Below, piece after piece: positions 14,978-23,705 of a stretch of DNA of 35,096 bases. Numbering within the stretch: the stretch's first letter is position 1; each line of letters opens with the position of its first letter. Under the pieces are notes generated by a model. The model did no database searches and was not told where the DNA came from. It saw nothing but the letters and a program-made list of their open reading frames with translations. The stretch comes from Nanobdellota archaeon (GTDB taxonomy: Archaea; Nanobdellota; Nanobdellia; Pacearchaeales; GW2011-AR1): contig JAUSIT010000033.1 of the NCBI GenBank assembly GCA_030647965.1, positions 1 to 35,096 on the forward strand. The letters are read 5' to 3'. The translations under genes were made by a program, and so were the position numbers.

Positions 14978-14993
14978 CCGAAACGTTTAAATA
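14978..14993 (+). promoter_or_regulatory. rRNA operon promoter
   Basis: CCGAAACGTTTAAATA combines an A-rich BRE (CCGAAAC) with a TATA box (TTTAAATA, 14986-14993), the classical archaeal rRNA promoter. Transcription should start near 15015-15020. The leader down to the 16S 5' end holds two hairpins (CTTCAGA/TCTGAGG and a T/A-rich one, about 15026-15072) before the 16S processing stem. Confidence 0.7.
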
Positions 14994-15069
14994 CTCCTGA
15001 ACGAATTTCTTTTTATAAAATGATAACTTCAGAAATAAAATCTGAGGCATCAAAAAATTTTATATTTTT

Positions 15070-15140
15070 TGAAGCTAGAATGAGTGCTTTATATTTTTAT
15101 AAAGTATGATGTAACAATCAATTCTAGTTTCGAAGCTTAC
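15070..15140 (+). repeat. Upstream arm of the 16S rRNA processing stem
   Basis: Three segments pair, in nested order, with sequence downstream of 16S: TGAAGCTAG (15070-15078) with CTAGCTTCA (16793-16801), AACAATCAATTCT (15113-15125) with AGAGTTGATTGTT (16779-16791), and AAGCTTAC (15133-15140) with GTAAGCTC (16766-16773). This is the long-range helix in which archaeal splicing endonuclease cuts a bulge-helix-bulge to free pre-16S. Confidence 0.75.
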
Positions 15141-15233
15141 AGTATGGATAGATCTTGTTTTTTAGAAATATTACCTTTAATTTTTCTAAGCTTGGAAAAA
15201 ATTTATTTTAAATAATAAATTATTTTCTTGTTA

Positions 15234-16676
15234 ATTCCAGTTTATCCTGCTGGAGGCTGCAGCTATTTGGTTTGGATTAAGCCATGCAAGTTTGTCGCAA
15301 GACAGCGAACTGCTCAGTAACACGTAGTTAATCTAACCTTAGGTCAAGGATACCCTCGGGAAACTGAGAAGAATACTTGATACGAGATTTTTTCTGGAAC
15401 GATATTTCTCTGAAATTCGAGCCTAAGGATGAGACTGCGGCTGATTAGGTAGTTGTTGAGGTAAAGGCCCAACAAGCCGATGATCAGTAAGGGCTCTTAG
15501 CGGAGTCGCCCTGAGAAGGAATCTGAGACACTATTCCTAGCTCTACGGAGTGCAGCAGGTACGAATTTTTTGCAATATACGAAAGTGTGACAGAGCGAAC
15601 CAAAGTGCTTTCCGCACAGGAAAGCTTTTCATTGCTGTAAAAAGGCAGTGGAATAAGGACTGGGTAAGACTGGTGCCAGCCGCCGCGGTAATCCCAGCAG
15701 TCCAAGTTGCAGCCATCTTTATTGGGTCTAAAACATCCGTAGCTTGCTTAATAAGTTTCTTGTGAAATCTTATATCTCAAGTATAAGCCGTTGCAAGAAA
15801 TACTATTAGGCTAGAGACCGGTAGATGTAAAGAGTATGTTCGAGGTAGTGGTAAAATATGTTAATCTCGGATAGACTAACGATGAGCGAAGGCACTTTAC
15901 AAGGACGGATCTGACAGTGAGGGATGAAGGCTAGGGGCGCAAAACGGATTAGATACCCGTGTAGTCCTAGCAGTAAACACTGCTCACTAAACATTGGTCT
16001 CTCTTCGGGAGAAATCAGTGCTGAAGCGAAGGCGAAGAGTGAGCTACCTGGGAAGTATAGTCGCAAGATCGAAACTTAAAGGAATTGGCGGGGAGACACT
16101 ACAACGAGTGACGCGTGCGGTTCAATTAGATTCTACACCGTGAACCTCACCAGGAGCGACAGCAGGATGAAGGTCATTCTAAAGGGCTTACCTGACACGC
16201 TGAGCGGAGATGCATGGCCGACGTCAGCCTGTGCTGTGAAGTGACCAGTTAAATCTGGTAACAGGCGAGACACTTGTGCATTATTACCACCGAAAGGAGG
16301 ACTTTATGCAGACTGCCTTGGTAACAAGGAGGAAGGTATGGGCTACGTTAGGTGAGTACGTCCCTAATCCCCTGGGCTACACGCGCGCGGCAATGGTATA
16401 CTCAATGAGATGCAACTCCGAAAGGAGAAGCTAATCCCCTAATGTATATCTCAGTCTAAATTGAGGGCTGCAACTCGCCCTCATGACACTGGAATTCGTA
16501 GTAATCGTTCATTAGCAGTGAACGGTGAATATGTCCCTGTCTCTTGCACACACCGCCCGTCAAACCAACCGAGTTATGCAGAGGTGAAGCTTTTTTAAGA
16601 AAAACCTTCGTATGATAAGGTAGGTTAAGTCGTCACAAGGTATCTGTAGGGGAACCTGCAGATGGATCACCTCCTA
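15234..16676 (+). rRNA. 16S ribosomal RNA
   Basis: A complete archaeal small-subunit rRNA of about 1440 nt. It starts ATTCCAGTTTATCCTGCTGG and ends with the anti-Shine-Dalgarno GGATCACCTCCT. The 530 loop (GCCAGCCGCCGCGGTAA), the archaeal AAACTTAAAGGAATTGGCGG, GATTAGATACCCGTGTAGTC and CACACCGCCCGTC are all present. Ends are set by comparison with known archaeal 16S ends and may be off by a few bases. Near the 3' end AAGTCGTCACAAGG replaces the near-universal AAGTCGTAACAAGG (C at 16634), which also weakens the common 1492R primer site. Short open frames inside it are chance. Confidence 0.97.
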
Positions 16677-16737
16677 AAAATTTTTACTCTTGATATAATA
16701 AGAAATTATTAAATCAATTGTAAAAGGAAAAATTTTT
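16676..16737 (+). repeat. Hairpin repeat, copy 3 (after 16S)
   Basis: AAAAATTTTTACTCTT (16676-16691) and GTAAAAGGAAAAATTTTT (16720-16737) form a diverged version of the hairpin seen after rpsB, inside the 16S side of the processing region. Confidence 0.4.
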
Positions 16738-16765
16738 CAAAATTTTTTTAAAAATTTTAAATTTC

Positions 16766-16801
16766 GTAAGCTCTTTTTAGAGTTGATTGTTCCTAGCTTC
16801 A
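16766..16801 (+). repeat. Downstream arm of the 16S rRNA processing stem
   Basis: GTAAGCTC, AGAGTTGATTGTT and CTAGCTTCA pair with the three upstream segments at 15070-15140, closing the pre-16S helix. Confidence 0.75.
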
Positions 16802-16899
16802 ATATATAAAATTAAATAAATAAAAATAAATTTGATTAGAAAAAATAAATAAAACAATAAACAAACATTTAAAAATAAAAACAGGCACCAATAAAATAA

Positions 16900-16970
16900 G
16901 GGCCTGTAGTCCAACGGTATAACACTTCGTTTGCACCGAAGAGATCCGTGTTCAATTCACGGCAGGTCCA
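16900..16970 (+). tRNA. tRNA-Ala (anticodon TGC)
   Basis: A 71-nt tRNA between 16S and 23S, the usual archaeal place for tRNA-Ala. The acceptor stem GGGCCTG/CAGGTCC carries the G3:U70 wobble that marks alanine tRNAs. The anticodon arm CTTCG-TTTGCAC-CGAAG gives anticodon TGC, and the T arm is CCGTG-TTCAATT-CACGG. The D stem is weak: only two good pairs are visible. No 3' CCA is encoded. Confidence 0.92.
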
Positions 16971-17294
16971 TTCGAGCAATTTCGCGAAGACAAAATAAAA
17001 TTGTCAATCACGAACGAGATTGCGAGTTGTTCTAAAAATGGAAATAGATAAATAAAAATCATAAATCACACTCACATCGAGGGAGAAGTCAACTTCAAAA
17101 ATGACATAGGATGTAAAAGTCCATCAATGATGAACTTTGCAAGATGTTTTGCAAAGGGAGTTTGATAATATGAAATCATATTAAATGAGAACAGTACTTA
17201 ATTAAAAAATTTTATTTTGTAAAAAAAATAAAATTTAAGTTTCCCACATTATGTGTGGAAGGAAGAAGAATATCCTACGATTTTGTTTAAATTT
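16971..17294. other. Spacer between tRNA-Ala and 23S rRNA
   Basis: No gene is seen in this 324-nt spacer. It holds several hairpins, including CTTTGCAA/TTGCAAAG (17135-17156) and AATATG/CATATT (17167-17182), and the upstream arm of the 23S processing stem. The exact 5' end of 23S within or just after it is uncertain. Confidence 0.5.
17188..17209 (+). repeat. Upstream arm of the 23S rRNA processing stem
   Basis: This 22-nt stretch (core AGAACAGTACTTAATTAAAA) is an exact reverse complement of 20176-20197, some 3 kb away on the other side of 23S. The pair forms the pre-23S processing helix. Confidence 0.85.
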
Positions 17295-20100
17295 TATTTA
17301 AGCAAAATTTTTGAAACTGTTAGACGAATAGCTTGGCTTAAATTACGACGAAGGACGTGGCAAGCTGCGATAAGCTTAGGCGAGCTGCATGCGAGCATTG
17401 AACCTAAGATTTCCGAATGTGAAACACTTTTATTCCGAGAGGAAGGAAAACGCCGAGAATTGAAACATCTTAGTACCGGCAGGAAAAGAAAATAAATTAA
17501 TGATTCCCCTATTAGCAGCGAGCGAAAAGGGAAAAGGGCAAGCTGAATCTTTGCTCGAAAGAGTGTAAGAGATGTGGTGCACGTAAATTTCTAAGTGAAT
17601 GATTTGAATTTTCTGGAAAGAAAGACCTTAGAAGGTGATAGTCCTGTAAAATAGTTCATATGAAATTGTGTATATGAGTAGGGCCCTCTGGATTGGGGGT
17701 CTGAATACAGCAGAATTAACTGCTAACCCTAAATATTGATTTAAGTCAGATAGCGCAAGAGTACCGCGATGGAAAGCTGAAAAGTACTCTCACAAGAGGG
17801 TTAAAAGACTTGAAATCTAACAGTTACAAGATTGCTACTGCCCTACGGGGTTGTAGCGTACGTTTTGAAGAACGGGCCGGGGAGTTTATCTTTGTGGCAA
17901 GGTTAATAAATGGAGCCGTAGCGAAAGCAAGTCTGAAATGGGCGTTAGTCACTGAGTTAAGACCTGATGCCAGATGATCTATACCTGAACAGGATGAAGT
18001 TTCTTGAAAAAGAAATGGAAGTCCGAACTAGTGCTATGTACATGTGCTTGGATGATTTGGGTATAGGGGTGAAAAGCCATTCTAATCTGGCGATGGCTGG
18101 TTCCTATTGAAATATGCCTGGGTATAGTTTTGTATTGCTTGTTAATGAGGTAAAGTACGGATAGGGTTTGCAGAGTCTTCTGACTACGGAACTCTTTCCA
18201 ACTCAGAACTTATTAACTGCAGAATACAAGAAGCAGCTTCGGTGCGTAAGGTACCGTGGCGAGACCCGAATAAGGGAGACTGAAGTTAAGGTCCCAAAAT
18301 ATTTGCTAAGTGTATCAAAGAGAGTTTTTATTCTAAGACAGTGGGGATGTAGGTCCAGAAGCCGCCACCATTTAAAGAAAGCGTAACAGCTCACCTATCG
18401 AGAATAGAAGCCTCGAAAATGGACCGGGCTAAAGCAAATTACCGATACTTCAGAGGTATCTAGTTAGATACTCTGGTAAATAGGCGTATTTCTTGCGTCG
18501 AAGCTTCTCTGTAAAGAGGAGTGGAGCGAGAAGTAATGCGGATCCCGGTGGAAGTAGGATCTGATCTTCCTGAGAACCGGAAGATGTCGAAAGGGCAAGG
18601 TTTCCTTGGCACTAACAATTATCCAAGGGTTAGTCGGTACCTAAGTTGTATCTTAACTGAGTACGACGATGGGCAACAGGTTAATATTCCTGTACTGACT
18701 ATTTTTGCTAAGATTTCAAATCACTTTCGGATAGATGGAATACCGAGAGGTATAATGAAAGAGAAATAAATGGATCGTAATGATAAGAAGTTTATGAATC
18801 TTCACTAATTCGTCAACTCCAAGAGTCAGTGAAAAGTTTGAAGTATAGAAAATAGTTAGCCGTACCGAGATCTAGCACTGGTGCCCTAGCTGAGAAGGCT
18901 AAGACATGAAAGGTTAAATTAGTTAAGGGAATTCGGCATATTAGTCCCGTATCTTCGGTATAAGGGATGTCTATTTTCTTGTATGAATTTTTATATGGGA
19001 AAGTAGATCACAGTAACAAGGATGGCCCGACTGTTTACCAAAAACGTAGCCAAGTGCAATTCCGAAAGGAGATATATACTTGGTGAAGTCTGCCCAGTGG
19101 TGGTGTCTAAAACTCTATTCCAATGGAGCTAAAGCCCATCAAACGGCGGGCGTAACTATGACGCTCTTAAGGTAGCGTAATGCCTTGTCGTCTGAATGGC
19201 GACGTGCATGAATGGCGTAACGAGGTTGTCACTGTCCCTAACTAAAACCTTCCGAACTCATTTACCGGTGAAAAGGCCGGTATCGCCTAGTGGGAAGCGA
19301 AGACCTTATAAACCTTTACTGCAGCCTGTTGTTGTGTTTTTATTGTAAGTGCATAGAGTAAGTAGGAGCATCGATGTCGCGATTTTGGTTGCGACGGAGC
19401 AAAAGTGTAACACTACTCATTCATGATGAAAATGCTCACTTTTCTAGGACAGCAATAGGTGGGCAGTTTGGCTGGGGCGGCGCCCGGTTGAAAAGATATC
19501 AATCGGGCCTAAAGACAGGCTCATCCAGGTCGGAAATCTGGAGTAGAGTGTAAGGGCAAAAGCTTGTCTGACTGTTTTTCGAAAAGCAAGAAAAGCAGGG
19601 ATGAAAGTCGGGCCTAACGAACCACCATAGCTTTTTAATGGGGCTTGGTGATGACAGAAAAGGTACTTTAAGGATAACAGGCTTGTCGCTCCCGATAGTC
19701 CACATTGACGGGGCGGTTTGGTACATCGCTGTCGGCTCTTCCTATCCTGGCTGTGCACAAGCAGCCAAGGGTGTCGGAGTTCACGCATTAAAAGGGATCG
19801 TTAGCTGGGTTAAGAACGTCGTGAGACAGTTTGTATGATATCTACTAGGTGTGTTATTGTCTGAGTGGAACGACTCTCTAGTACGAGAGGAACGTGAGTC
19901 GGAAGCCTCTGGTGTATCGGTTGTTATGAGCAGGCCGAGCAGCTACGCTTTATATCGATAAGAGCTGAAAGCATCTAAGCTCGAAGCGATCCGCAAAACG
20001 AGACAATTAAGGCCGCAACAAAAGATTGCGTTGATAGAGATGGGATGTACGCACGAAGGCAACGACGTGTTCAGTCCGCATCTACTAATAGCCTCATTAA
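17295..20100 (+). rRNA. 23S ribosomal RNA
   Basis: A complete archaeal large-subunit rRNA of about 2.8 kb. Hallmarks are GACGAAGGACGTGGCAAGCTGCGATAAGC split across 17346-17374, TAACTATGACGCTCTTAAGG, the P loop (GGCTGGGGCGG), AAGGATAACAGGC, GTCGTGAGACAG and the sarcin-ricin loop (CTAGTACGAGAGGAACG). The 5' and 3' ends are placed by analogy with other archaeal 23S sequences and are uncertain by tens of bases at the 5' end. Several peptidyl-transferase-centre bases differ from the near-universal ones (see findings). Many short open frames in this span are chance and should not be annotated. Confidence 0.95.
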
Positions 20101-20124
20101 TATATTCTTCTTTTTTGAAGAAAC

Positions 20125-20180
20125 GTAAAAATTTTTACTTTTATTATTAATAAAATAATTGTAAGAGCAAGAATTTTTTT
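20125..20180 (+). repeat. Hairpin repeat, copy 4 (after 23S)
   Basis: GTAAAAATTTTTACTTTT (20125-20142) and GTAAGAGCAAGAATTTTTTT (20161-20180) are a further diverged copy of the rpsB hairpins. Its right arm runs into the 23S processing stem. Confidence 0.4.
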
Positions 20181-20197
20181 TAATTAAGTACTGTTCT
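20176..20197 (+). repeat. Downstream arm of the 23S rRNA processing stem
   Basis: Exact reverse complement of 17188-17209, about 75 nt after the 23S 3' end. Another small hairpin (GTAG-CTTTG-CTTAC, about 20246-20260) follows and may help end the transcript. Confidence 0.85.
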
Positions 20198-20308
20198 TTT
20201 TTATTTGATTCTTTCTTTGAAAAAATTTAATAAAAAATTTAGAATGTAGCTTTGCTTACAAAAAATTGAAATAGAAAATCTTAAAAAATAAGATAAATCA
20301 AATAAACA

Positions 20309-20692
20309 ATGAATAATAAACCTAAAATATTTATTTATGATTGGAAAGGAAAAAATTATTTTGATAACCTTGCAAAAAAATCTGAAATAAACTTAGATAA
20401 AATTGTAGAGATAATTATGGTAAAAAATTTAGAAGACTTAAAAAAAGCAAATTTAGATGAATGTTCTGGAATTGTTATGCATAGCATTTATTTTGATCCC
20501 CATAATAATCTTAAAAATTATATATCTATTTTAAAAGATAAAAATATCCCATTAGTATTAGAATCATCAACAGAAGGTTTTAACAAAATTTACAGAGAAG
20601 GAATTGAATTATATGATTTAGATTATTCTAATTTACATATCCTAAATGTTGGTGAATTTATACCGAGAATTAATGAGATTTTTTTGAAATAA
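20309..20692 (+). CDS. Hypothetical cytoplasmic protein
   Basis: A 127-residue protein with no signal peptide or membrane segment. It starts PKIFIYDWKGKNYFDNLAKK and alternates beta and alpha elements (EIIMVKNLEDLKKAN, GIVMHSIYF, IPLVLESSTEGF, LHILNVGEF). This is the look of a small Rossmann-like or receiver-like domain. The usual receiver Asp/Lys pattern is not clear, so I do not call it a response regulator. It follows the rRNA operon directly and converges with the gene at 20713. Confidence 0.55.
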   Translation: MNNKPKIFIYDWKGKNYFDNLAKKSEINLDKIVEIIMVKNLEDLKKANLDECSGIVMHSIYFDPHNNLKNYISILKDKNIPLVLESSTEGFNKIYREGIELYDLDYSNLHILNVGEFIPRINEIFLK

Positions 20693-20712
20693 ATAGAATA
20701 AAGAATAAGAAT

Positions 20713-21213
20713 CTATATTCTTGTTAATTTATCTACCGGTGTTGTTTGAGCTAACCAGATTTCTGGGGCAAGATAGCTCCCATCATATTCATCTAAGGGA
20801 ACTGTTGATTCAAGATATTTATTTTCACCTTCAAGTACTCTAGAGTCATTAGAGTCAAGTCTTCCTTCTTCAACTTCCTTGAATAAATCTTCTCCCCATA
20901 ATTCCATAAATCTTTTTGAGGACCCGTGTGCATGTTCTCTTACAAAAGATTTTTTTCTATCTAATATTGGAACACTTAGAGCAACTTCTCCAGTAGTGTA
21001 TTTAAGAACATAATCCATTAATCCAGATTCAACCCATCCATTATCAAGAGGTCTTGGCATACATACTAAATATGAATCTGCTTTAAACATATTCTTAACT
21101 CTGTCAGATAATTCTCCACAACAATCATTTGGACCTGTCTTAGGAAGCAAAAATCCTGACTCTTGAATTCTTTCCCAATTCTCTTTTGAAGTATAATGAA
21201 CCACTTTTTCCAT
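20713..21213 (-). CDS. Hypothetical protein with an ART-like start
   Basis: A 166-residue soluble protein. The N-terminus VVHYTSKENWERIQESGFLLP resembles the H-x-T/S...I...G-x-L opening of ADP-ribosyltransferase-fold proteins (DarT or KptA type). The later triad residues are not clear, so activity is uncertain. A downstream segment has SFVREHAHGSSKRFMELWGE and a conserved-looking end YLAPEIWLAQTTPVDKL. A TATA box (GTATTTAAAT, 21232-21241, read on the minus strand) lies about 25 nt before the ATG, so the mRNA is probably leaderless. It stands alone. Confidence 0.5.
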   Translation of the reverse strand: MEKVVHYTSKENWERIQESGFLLPKTGPNDCCGELSDRVKNMFKADSYLVCMPRPLDNGWVESGLMDYVLKYTTGEVALSVPILDRKKSFVREHAHGSSKRFMELWGEDLFKEVEEGRLDSNDSRVLEGENKYLESTVPLDEYDGSYLAPEIWLAQTTPVDKLTRI

Positions 21214-21295
21214 AAGATATTAAAGAGCAACAAGTATTTAAATCTTTTTATTTGTAGTCATTTATAAGTAGTTAATATATATTAACAACCGCAAC

Positions 21296-21305
21296 TCTTA
21301 AAAAC
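21296..21305 (+). promoter_or_regulatory. Promoter of the RNase P RNA gene
   Basis: TCTTAAAAAC, with CCGCAAC just before it as BRE, lies about 25 nt upstream of the 5' end of the P1 helix at 21326. Confidence 0.55.
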
Positions 21306-21325
21306 TCTGTTCTACTAGAATATCT

Positions 21326-21707
21326 GTAAGCAGGATAGCTAATTCCGGGAATCGTGCTGTAAAAAGCAAGTTCTGAAAAATGAGAACTGATTTCTGAGGA
21401 AGGTCCGCACATCTGCAATGATTGAGTTCATTGTATTCCAAATGGAAAATTATCCTTGTGAAAGGATTGTTGTGAGACAAGGCACTATTACAGAAACGAC
21501 ACAGCCATCATTCATTGTGATGTTGGCCTTGCTGGATATTATTTGGCAACAAATAACAATTAGTGGGGGAAGCAACTGAAGTTTTTGATGGAAATGATGA
21601 AACGAATAACCTGATTGATGAAACCAGAGCATCTGGGCTTAGTCTGATGTTAGCACAAACTGTTCGCAAAACGAAGTTTGACAGAACGCGGCCTATTTCC
21701 TGCTTAC
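21326..21707 (+). ncRNA. rnpB: RNase P RNA
   Basis: The ends pair to form P1: GTAAGCAGGA (21326-21335) with TCCTGCTTAC (21698-21707). The conserved core is visible: GAGGAAGGTCCGCAC (21396-21410, region I), GAGACAAGGCAC then ACAGAAACGAC (about 21474-21500) and ACAGAACGCGGCC (21681-21693, region V). Length is about 382 nt, normal for archaea. This ribozyme removes 5' leaders from pre-tRNAs. A TATA box lies 25 nt upstream. Short minus-strand open frames over this region are chance. Confidence 0.9.
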
Positions 21708-21720
21708 GATTTTTTATTTT

Positions 21721-22173
21721 CTAGGATTTCAAATTTGACCAGATATAATATGCTTCATCAAAATGAACTATTTCATAAGATCTTGTTAGCTGTTCCAAAG
21801 AAGGTGAGTCAAATATCCCACAAGGTATATTAGAGTTTTCATGAAACCACATAAAATTCCACTCTTCTAAATTTACAGGATAATTTTTATCAACTTTCTG
21901 TTTTTTAGAAAGTATGTCTCTAAGAGATTCATCTGCCCATTGAATACCATAACATTTGTATCTTTCACCTTTCTTATGTTTTTCATAAGAATGATATTCA
22001 CGTGATTTTATCTGATAATCAAAATATCTTTGCAAAACTCTTTCATCATCTTCCCAAATATGCATCTGTAAATCAAAGTCTTTTTTAGGTGGCGTCCAGC
22101 CAGAGCTAACTTTATTAAGAAATTTTAAAAGTTTCCCAAAAGATGTTTTTCTTGTTTCTTTGTTATTTTCCAT
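21721..22173 (-). CDS. Hypothetical protein
   Basis: A 150-residue soluble protein rich in aromatic and charged residues, with many Trp (GWTPP, HIWEDDE, IQWADE, EEWNFMWF, YYIWSN). No signal peptide or membrane segment. I do not recognise a family. It starts 16 nt after the stop of the 208-residue gene, so the two form an operon transcribed away from the TrmB-type regulator. Confidence 0.5.
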   Translation of the reverse strand: MENNKETRKTSFGKLLKFLNKVSSGWTPPKKDFDLQMHIWEDDERVLQRYFDYQIKSREYHSYEKHKKGERYKCYGIQWADESLRDILSKKQKVDKNYPVNLEEWNFMWFHENSNIPCGIFDSPSLEQLTRSYEIVHFDEAYYIWSNLKS

Positions 22174-22189
22174 TTTGTTTTTTTAGCAG

Positions 22190-22816
22190 TTATTTTGAAT
22201 TCATCAATCTGTCCCTGATTTTACCGGCATTAATTATTTGATCAAAATCATCAAAAATAACAGGAGCATCTACCAAAACAGAAGGTTCTTTGTATTTTTT
22301 CACTGAAACATCTGAAATATTTTCTAATATTTCTCTTACAAAATTGAAATAACTATCTTTCCAAATGAACCAATTGTTCATTAACCTATCTACATCATCA
22401 TACCAAGAAAGAGGTTTTCTGATTCTATCAATTTTTAATCTATTTTTTTCTTTTAATCCTTTTCTAAATTTATTTTCTGTAATTCTATAAAAGAAGGGGT
22501 CTCCCTCTCGTCCAATAAAAGCACCGCCTACATCTTTTAATCCTAAGTCCCTTTGTTCTCTCCAATCAGGGTAGTATTCAAAGTCAGAATAAGTTCTTCC
22601 GCCATCAGTTTCAAAACTAGGATAAACACAGCATATAATCTCTGTACCAGTAATGCTTTTTTTGTTAGGGGTGCTGATAACAAGTCCTTCATCTAAATTA
22701 GAAACTACCTCTGCTACACTAAGTGAAAGAGGTTCTTTAGTACTAAAATCACATAAAGGATTGTCTTTAATTGTTTCTCTTTCATACATTTTATTCTCTA
22801 ATCTTTGATTTGTCAT
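22190..22816 (-). CDS. Hypothetical protein
   Basis: A 208-residue soluble protein. It has a cysteine pair (EIICCVYPSF), an aromatic stretch (YSDFEYYPDWREQRDLGLKD) and a Trp-rich helical part (RKPLSWYDDVDRLMNNWFIW). No family recognised. It is the first gene of a two-gene operon divergent from the TrmB-type regulator. It shares with the 2578 and 3318 genes an A-rich leader (AATTAAATTAAT then AAAAAATAAA before the ATG). A second ATG ten residues in (MYERETIKDN) is possible. Confidence 0.5.
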   Translation of the reverse strand: MTNQRLENKMYERETIKDNPLCDFSTKEPLSLSVAEVVSNLDEGLVISTPNKKSITGTEIICCVYPSFETDGGRTYSDFEYYPDWREQRDLGLKDVGGAFIGREGDPFFYRITENKFRKGLKEKNRLKIDRIRKPLSWYDDVDRLMNNWFIWKDSYFNFVREILENISDVSVKKYKEPSVLVDAPVIFDDFDQIINAGKIRDRLMNSK

Positions 22817-22892
22817 TTTATTTTTTTCATTAATTTAATTCTTAGAACTCTTCTCTAAGGTCAACCACCTCAATAGAATGTTAAAAAATAAG

Positions 22893-22940
22893 AGTTATAT
22901 AAAATTATGTTGTAACAATAAACAACAACATTTATAAAAT
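22893..22940. promoter_or_regulatory. Divergent promoter region with palindromic operator
   Basis: ATGTTGT (22907-22913) and ACAACAT (22925-22931) are a perfect inverted repeat with an 11-nt spacer. A minus-strand TATA (GTTATATAAAAT, 22895-22906 as written) lies on one side and a plus-strand TATA (TTTATAAAAT, 22931-22940) on the other, about 25 nt before the regulator ATG. A bound dimer would touch both promoters, so autoregulation by the TrmB-type protein is likely (inferred). Confidence 0.55.
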
Positions 22941-22959
22941 CAAACCCATTAATAATCTG

Positions 22960-23679
22960 ATGAATGAACTTACAAAAGACCTTGAAGAAGCTGGATTAAG
23001 CAATAAAGAAGCAGAAGTGTACATAGCCCTGCTAAAAAATCAGCCAATAGGCGGGGGGAAATTATCCAAAACTCTGAATATGGACAGAACACATACTTAC
23101 AATGTTTTAAAAAACCTAGTCTATAAAGGGCTAGCAAGTAATATCATAAAAGATAAAAAAACATTGTTTCAAGCATCACCTCCAAAGAATCTTCTAAATC
23201 AGATTCAACAAAAAGAGCAAGTCATTAAATCAATTATCCCAAAATTAGAGTCTTTAGAGACGGTTAAACTAACAGAATCTGTTGCGAAAATATTACAAGG
23301 AAAACCTGGTTTAAGGACAATAATCCGCTTGCTACTTGAATCTAAAGAAAAAGAAATATTGGTTTATGGCGGGACTGGCAAGAGTTATGAAATATTAGGA
23401 TATGAAATGCCCCATGTTGCAAAAGAAACAGAACTATTAAAAATCAAAGGCAGGATTATTACAAGTGAAAAGCTACGGGGGCATCCTTTTACAAAATTAC
23501 CTAATTTTAAAATAAAATTTATTGAAGAACTCACTCCTTCTTCAACAATGATTTTTGGTAACCGGGTGTCAATCAATGTTTTTAATGAAAACCCTTTTGT
23601 GTTGTTAATAGAAGATAAATCTGTTGCAGATTCTTATAGACAGTATTTTGAATATTTATGGAAAATTGCCAGTAAATAA
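22960..23679 (+). CDS. TrmB-type transcriptional regulator
   Basis: A 239-residue regulator. The winged helix covers residues 1-70: DLEEAGLSNKEAEVYIALLK, GGGKLSKTLNMDRTHTYNVLKNL as the recognition helix region and a wing reading KGLASNIIKDKKTLFQA. A coiled linker (LLNQIQQKEQVIKSIIPKLESL) and a C-terminal domain follow, with a GGTGKSYEILG segment and a final YRQYFEYLWKIA that resembles the end of the other TrmB-type regulator (3436-4191). It is divergent from two unknown genes with a palindrome between. It has a TATA box about 25 nt upstream. Ligand unknown. Confidence 0.8.
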   Translation: MNELTKDLEEAGLSNKEAEVYIALLKNQPIGGGKLSKTLNMDRTHTYNVLKNLVYKGLASNIIKDKKTLFQASPPKNLLNQIQQKEQVIKSIIPKLESLETVKLTESVAKILQGKPGLRTIIRLLLESKEKEILVYGGTGKSYEILGYEMPHVAKETELLKIKGRIITSEKLRGHPFTKLPNFKIKFIEELTPSSTMIFGNRVSINVFNENPFVLLIEDKSVADSYRQYFEYLWKIASK

Positions 23680-23705
23680 TTTGCAGATTTTTAGTTATTT
23701 CCTGC

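Noticed and set aside
15484-19838. Many open frames of 60-115 codons inside the 16S and 23S genes, on both strands
   Set aside because: They lie wholly within conserved rRNA sequence, overlap each other, and have no ribosome sites or protein-like composition.
20309-20692. Response-regulator receiver domain
   Set aside because: The alpha/beta pattern is suggestive but the acidic pocket, phospho-Asp and conserved Lys are not clear.
21298-21632. Two minus-strand open frames of 60 codons
   Set aside because: They overlap the RNase P RNA, whose conserved core and P1 pairing explain the sequence.
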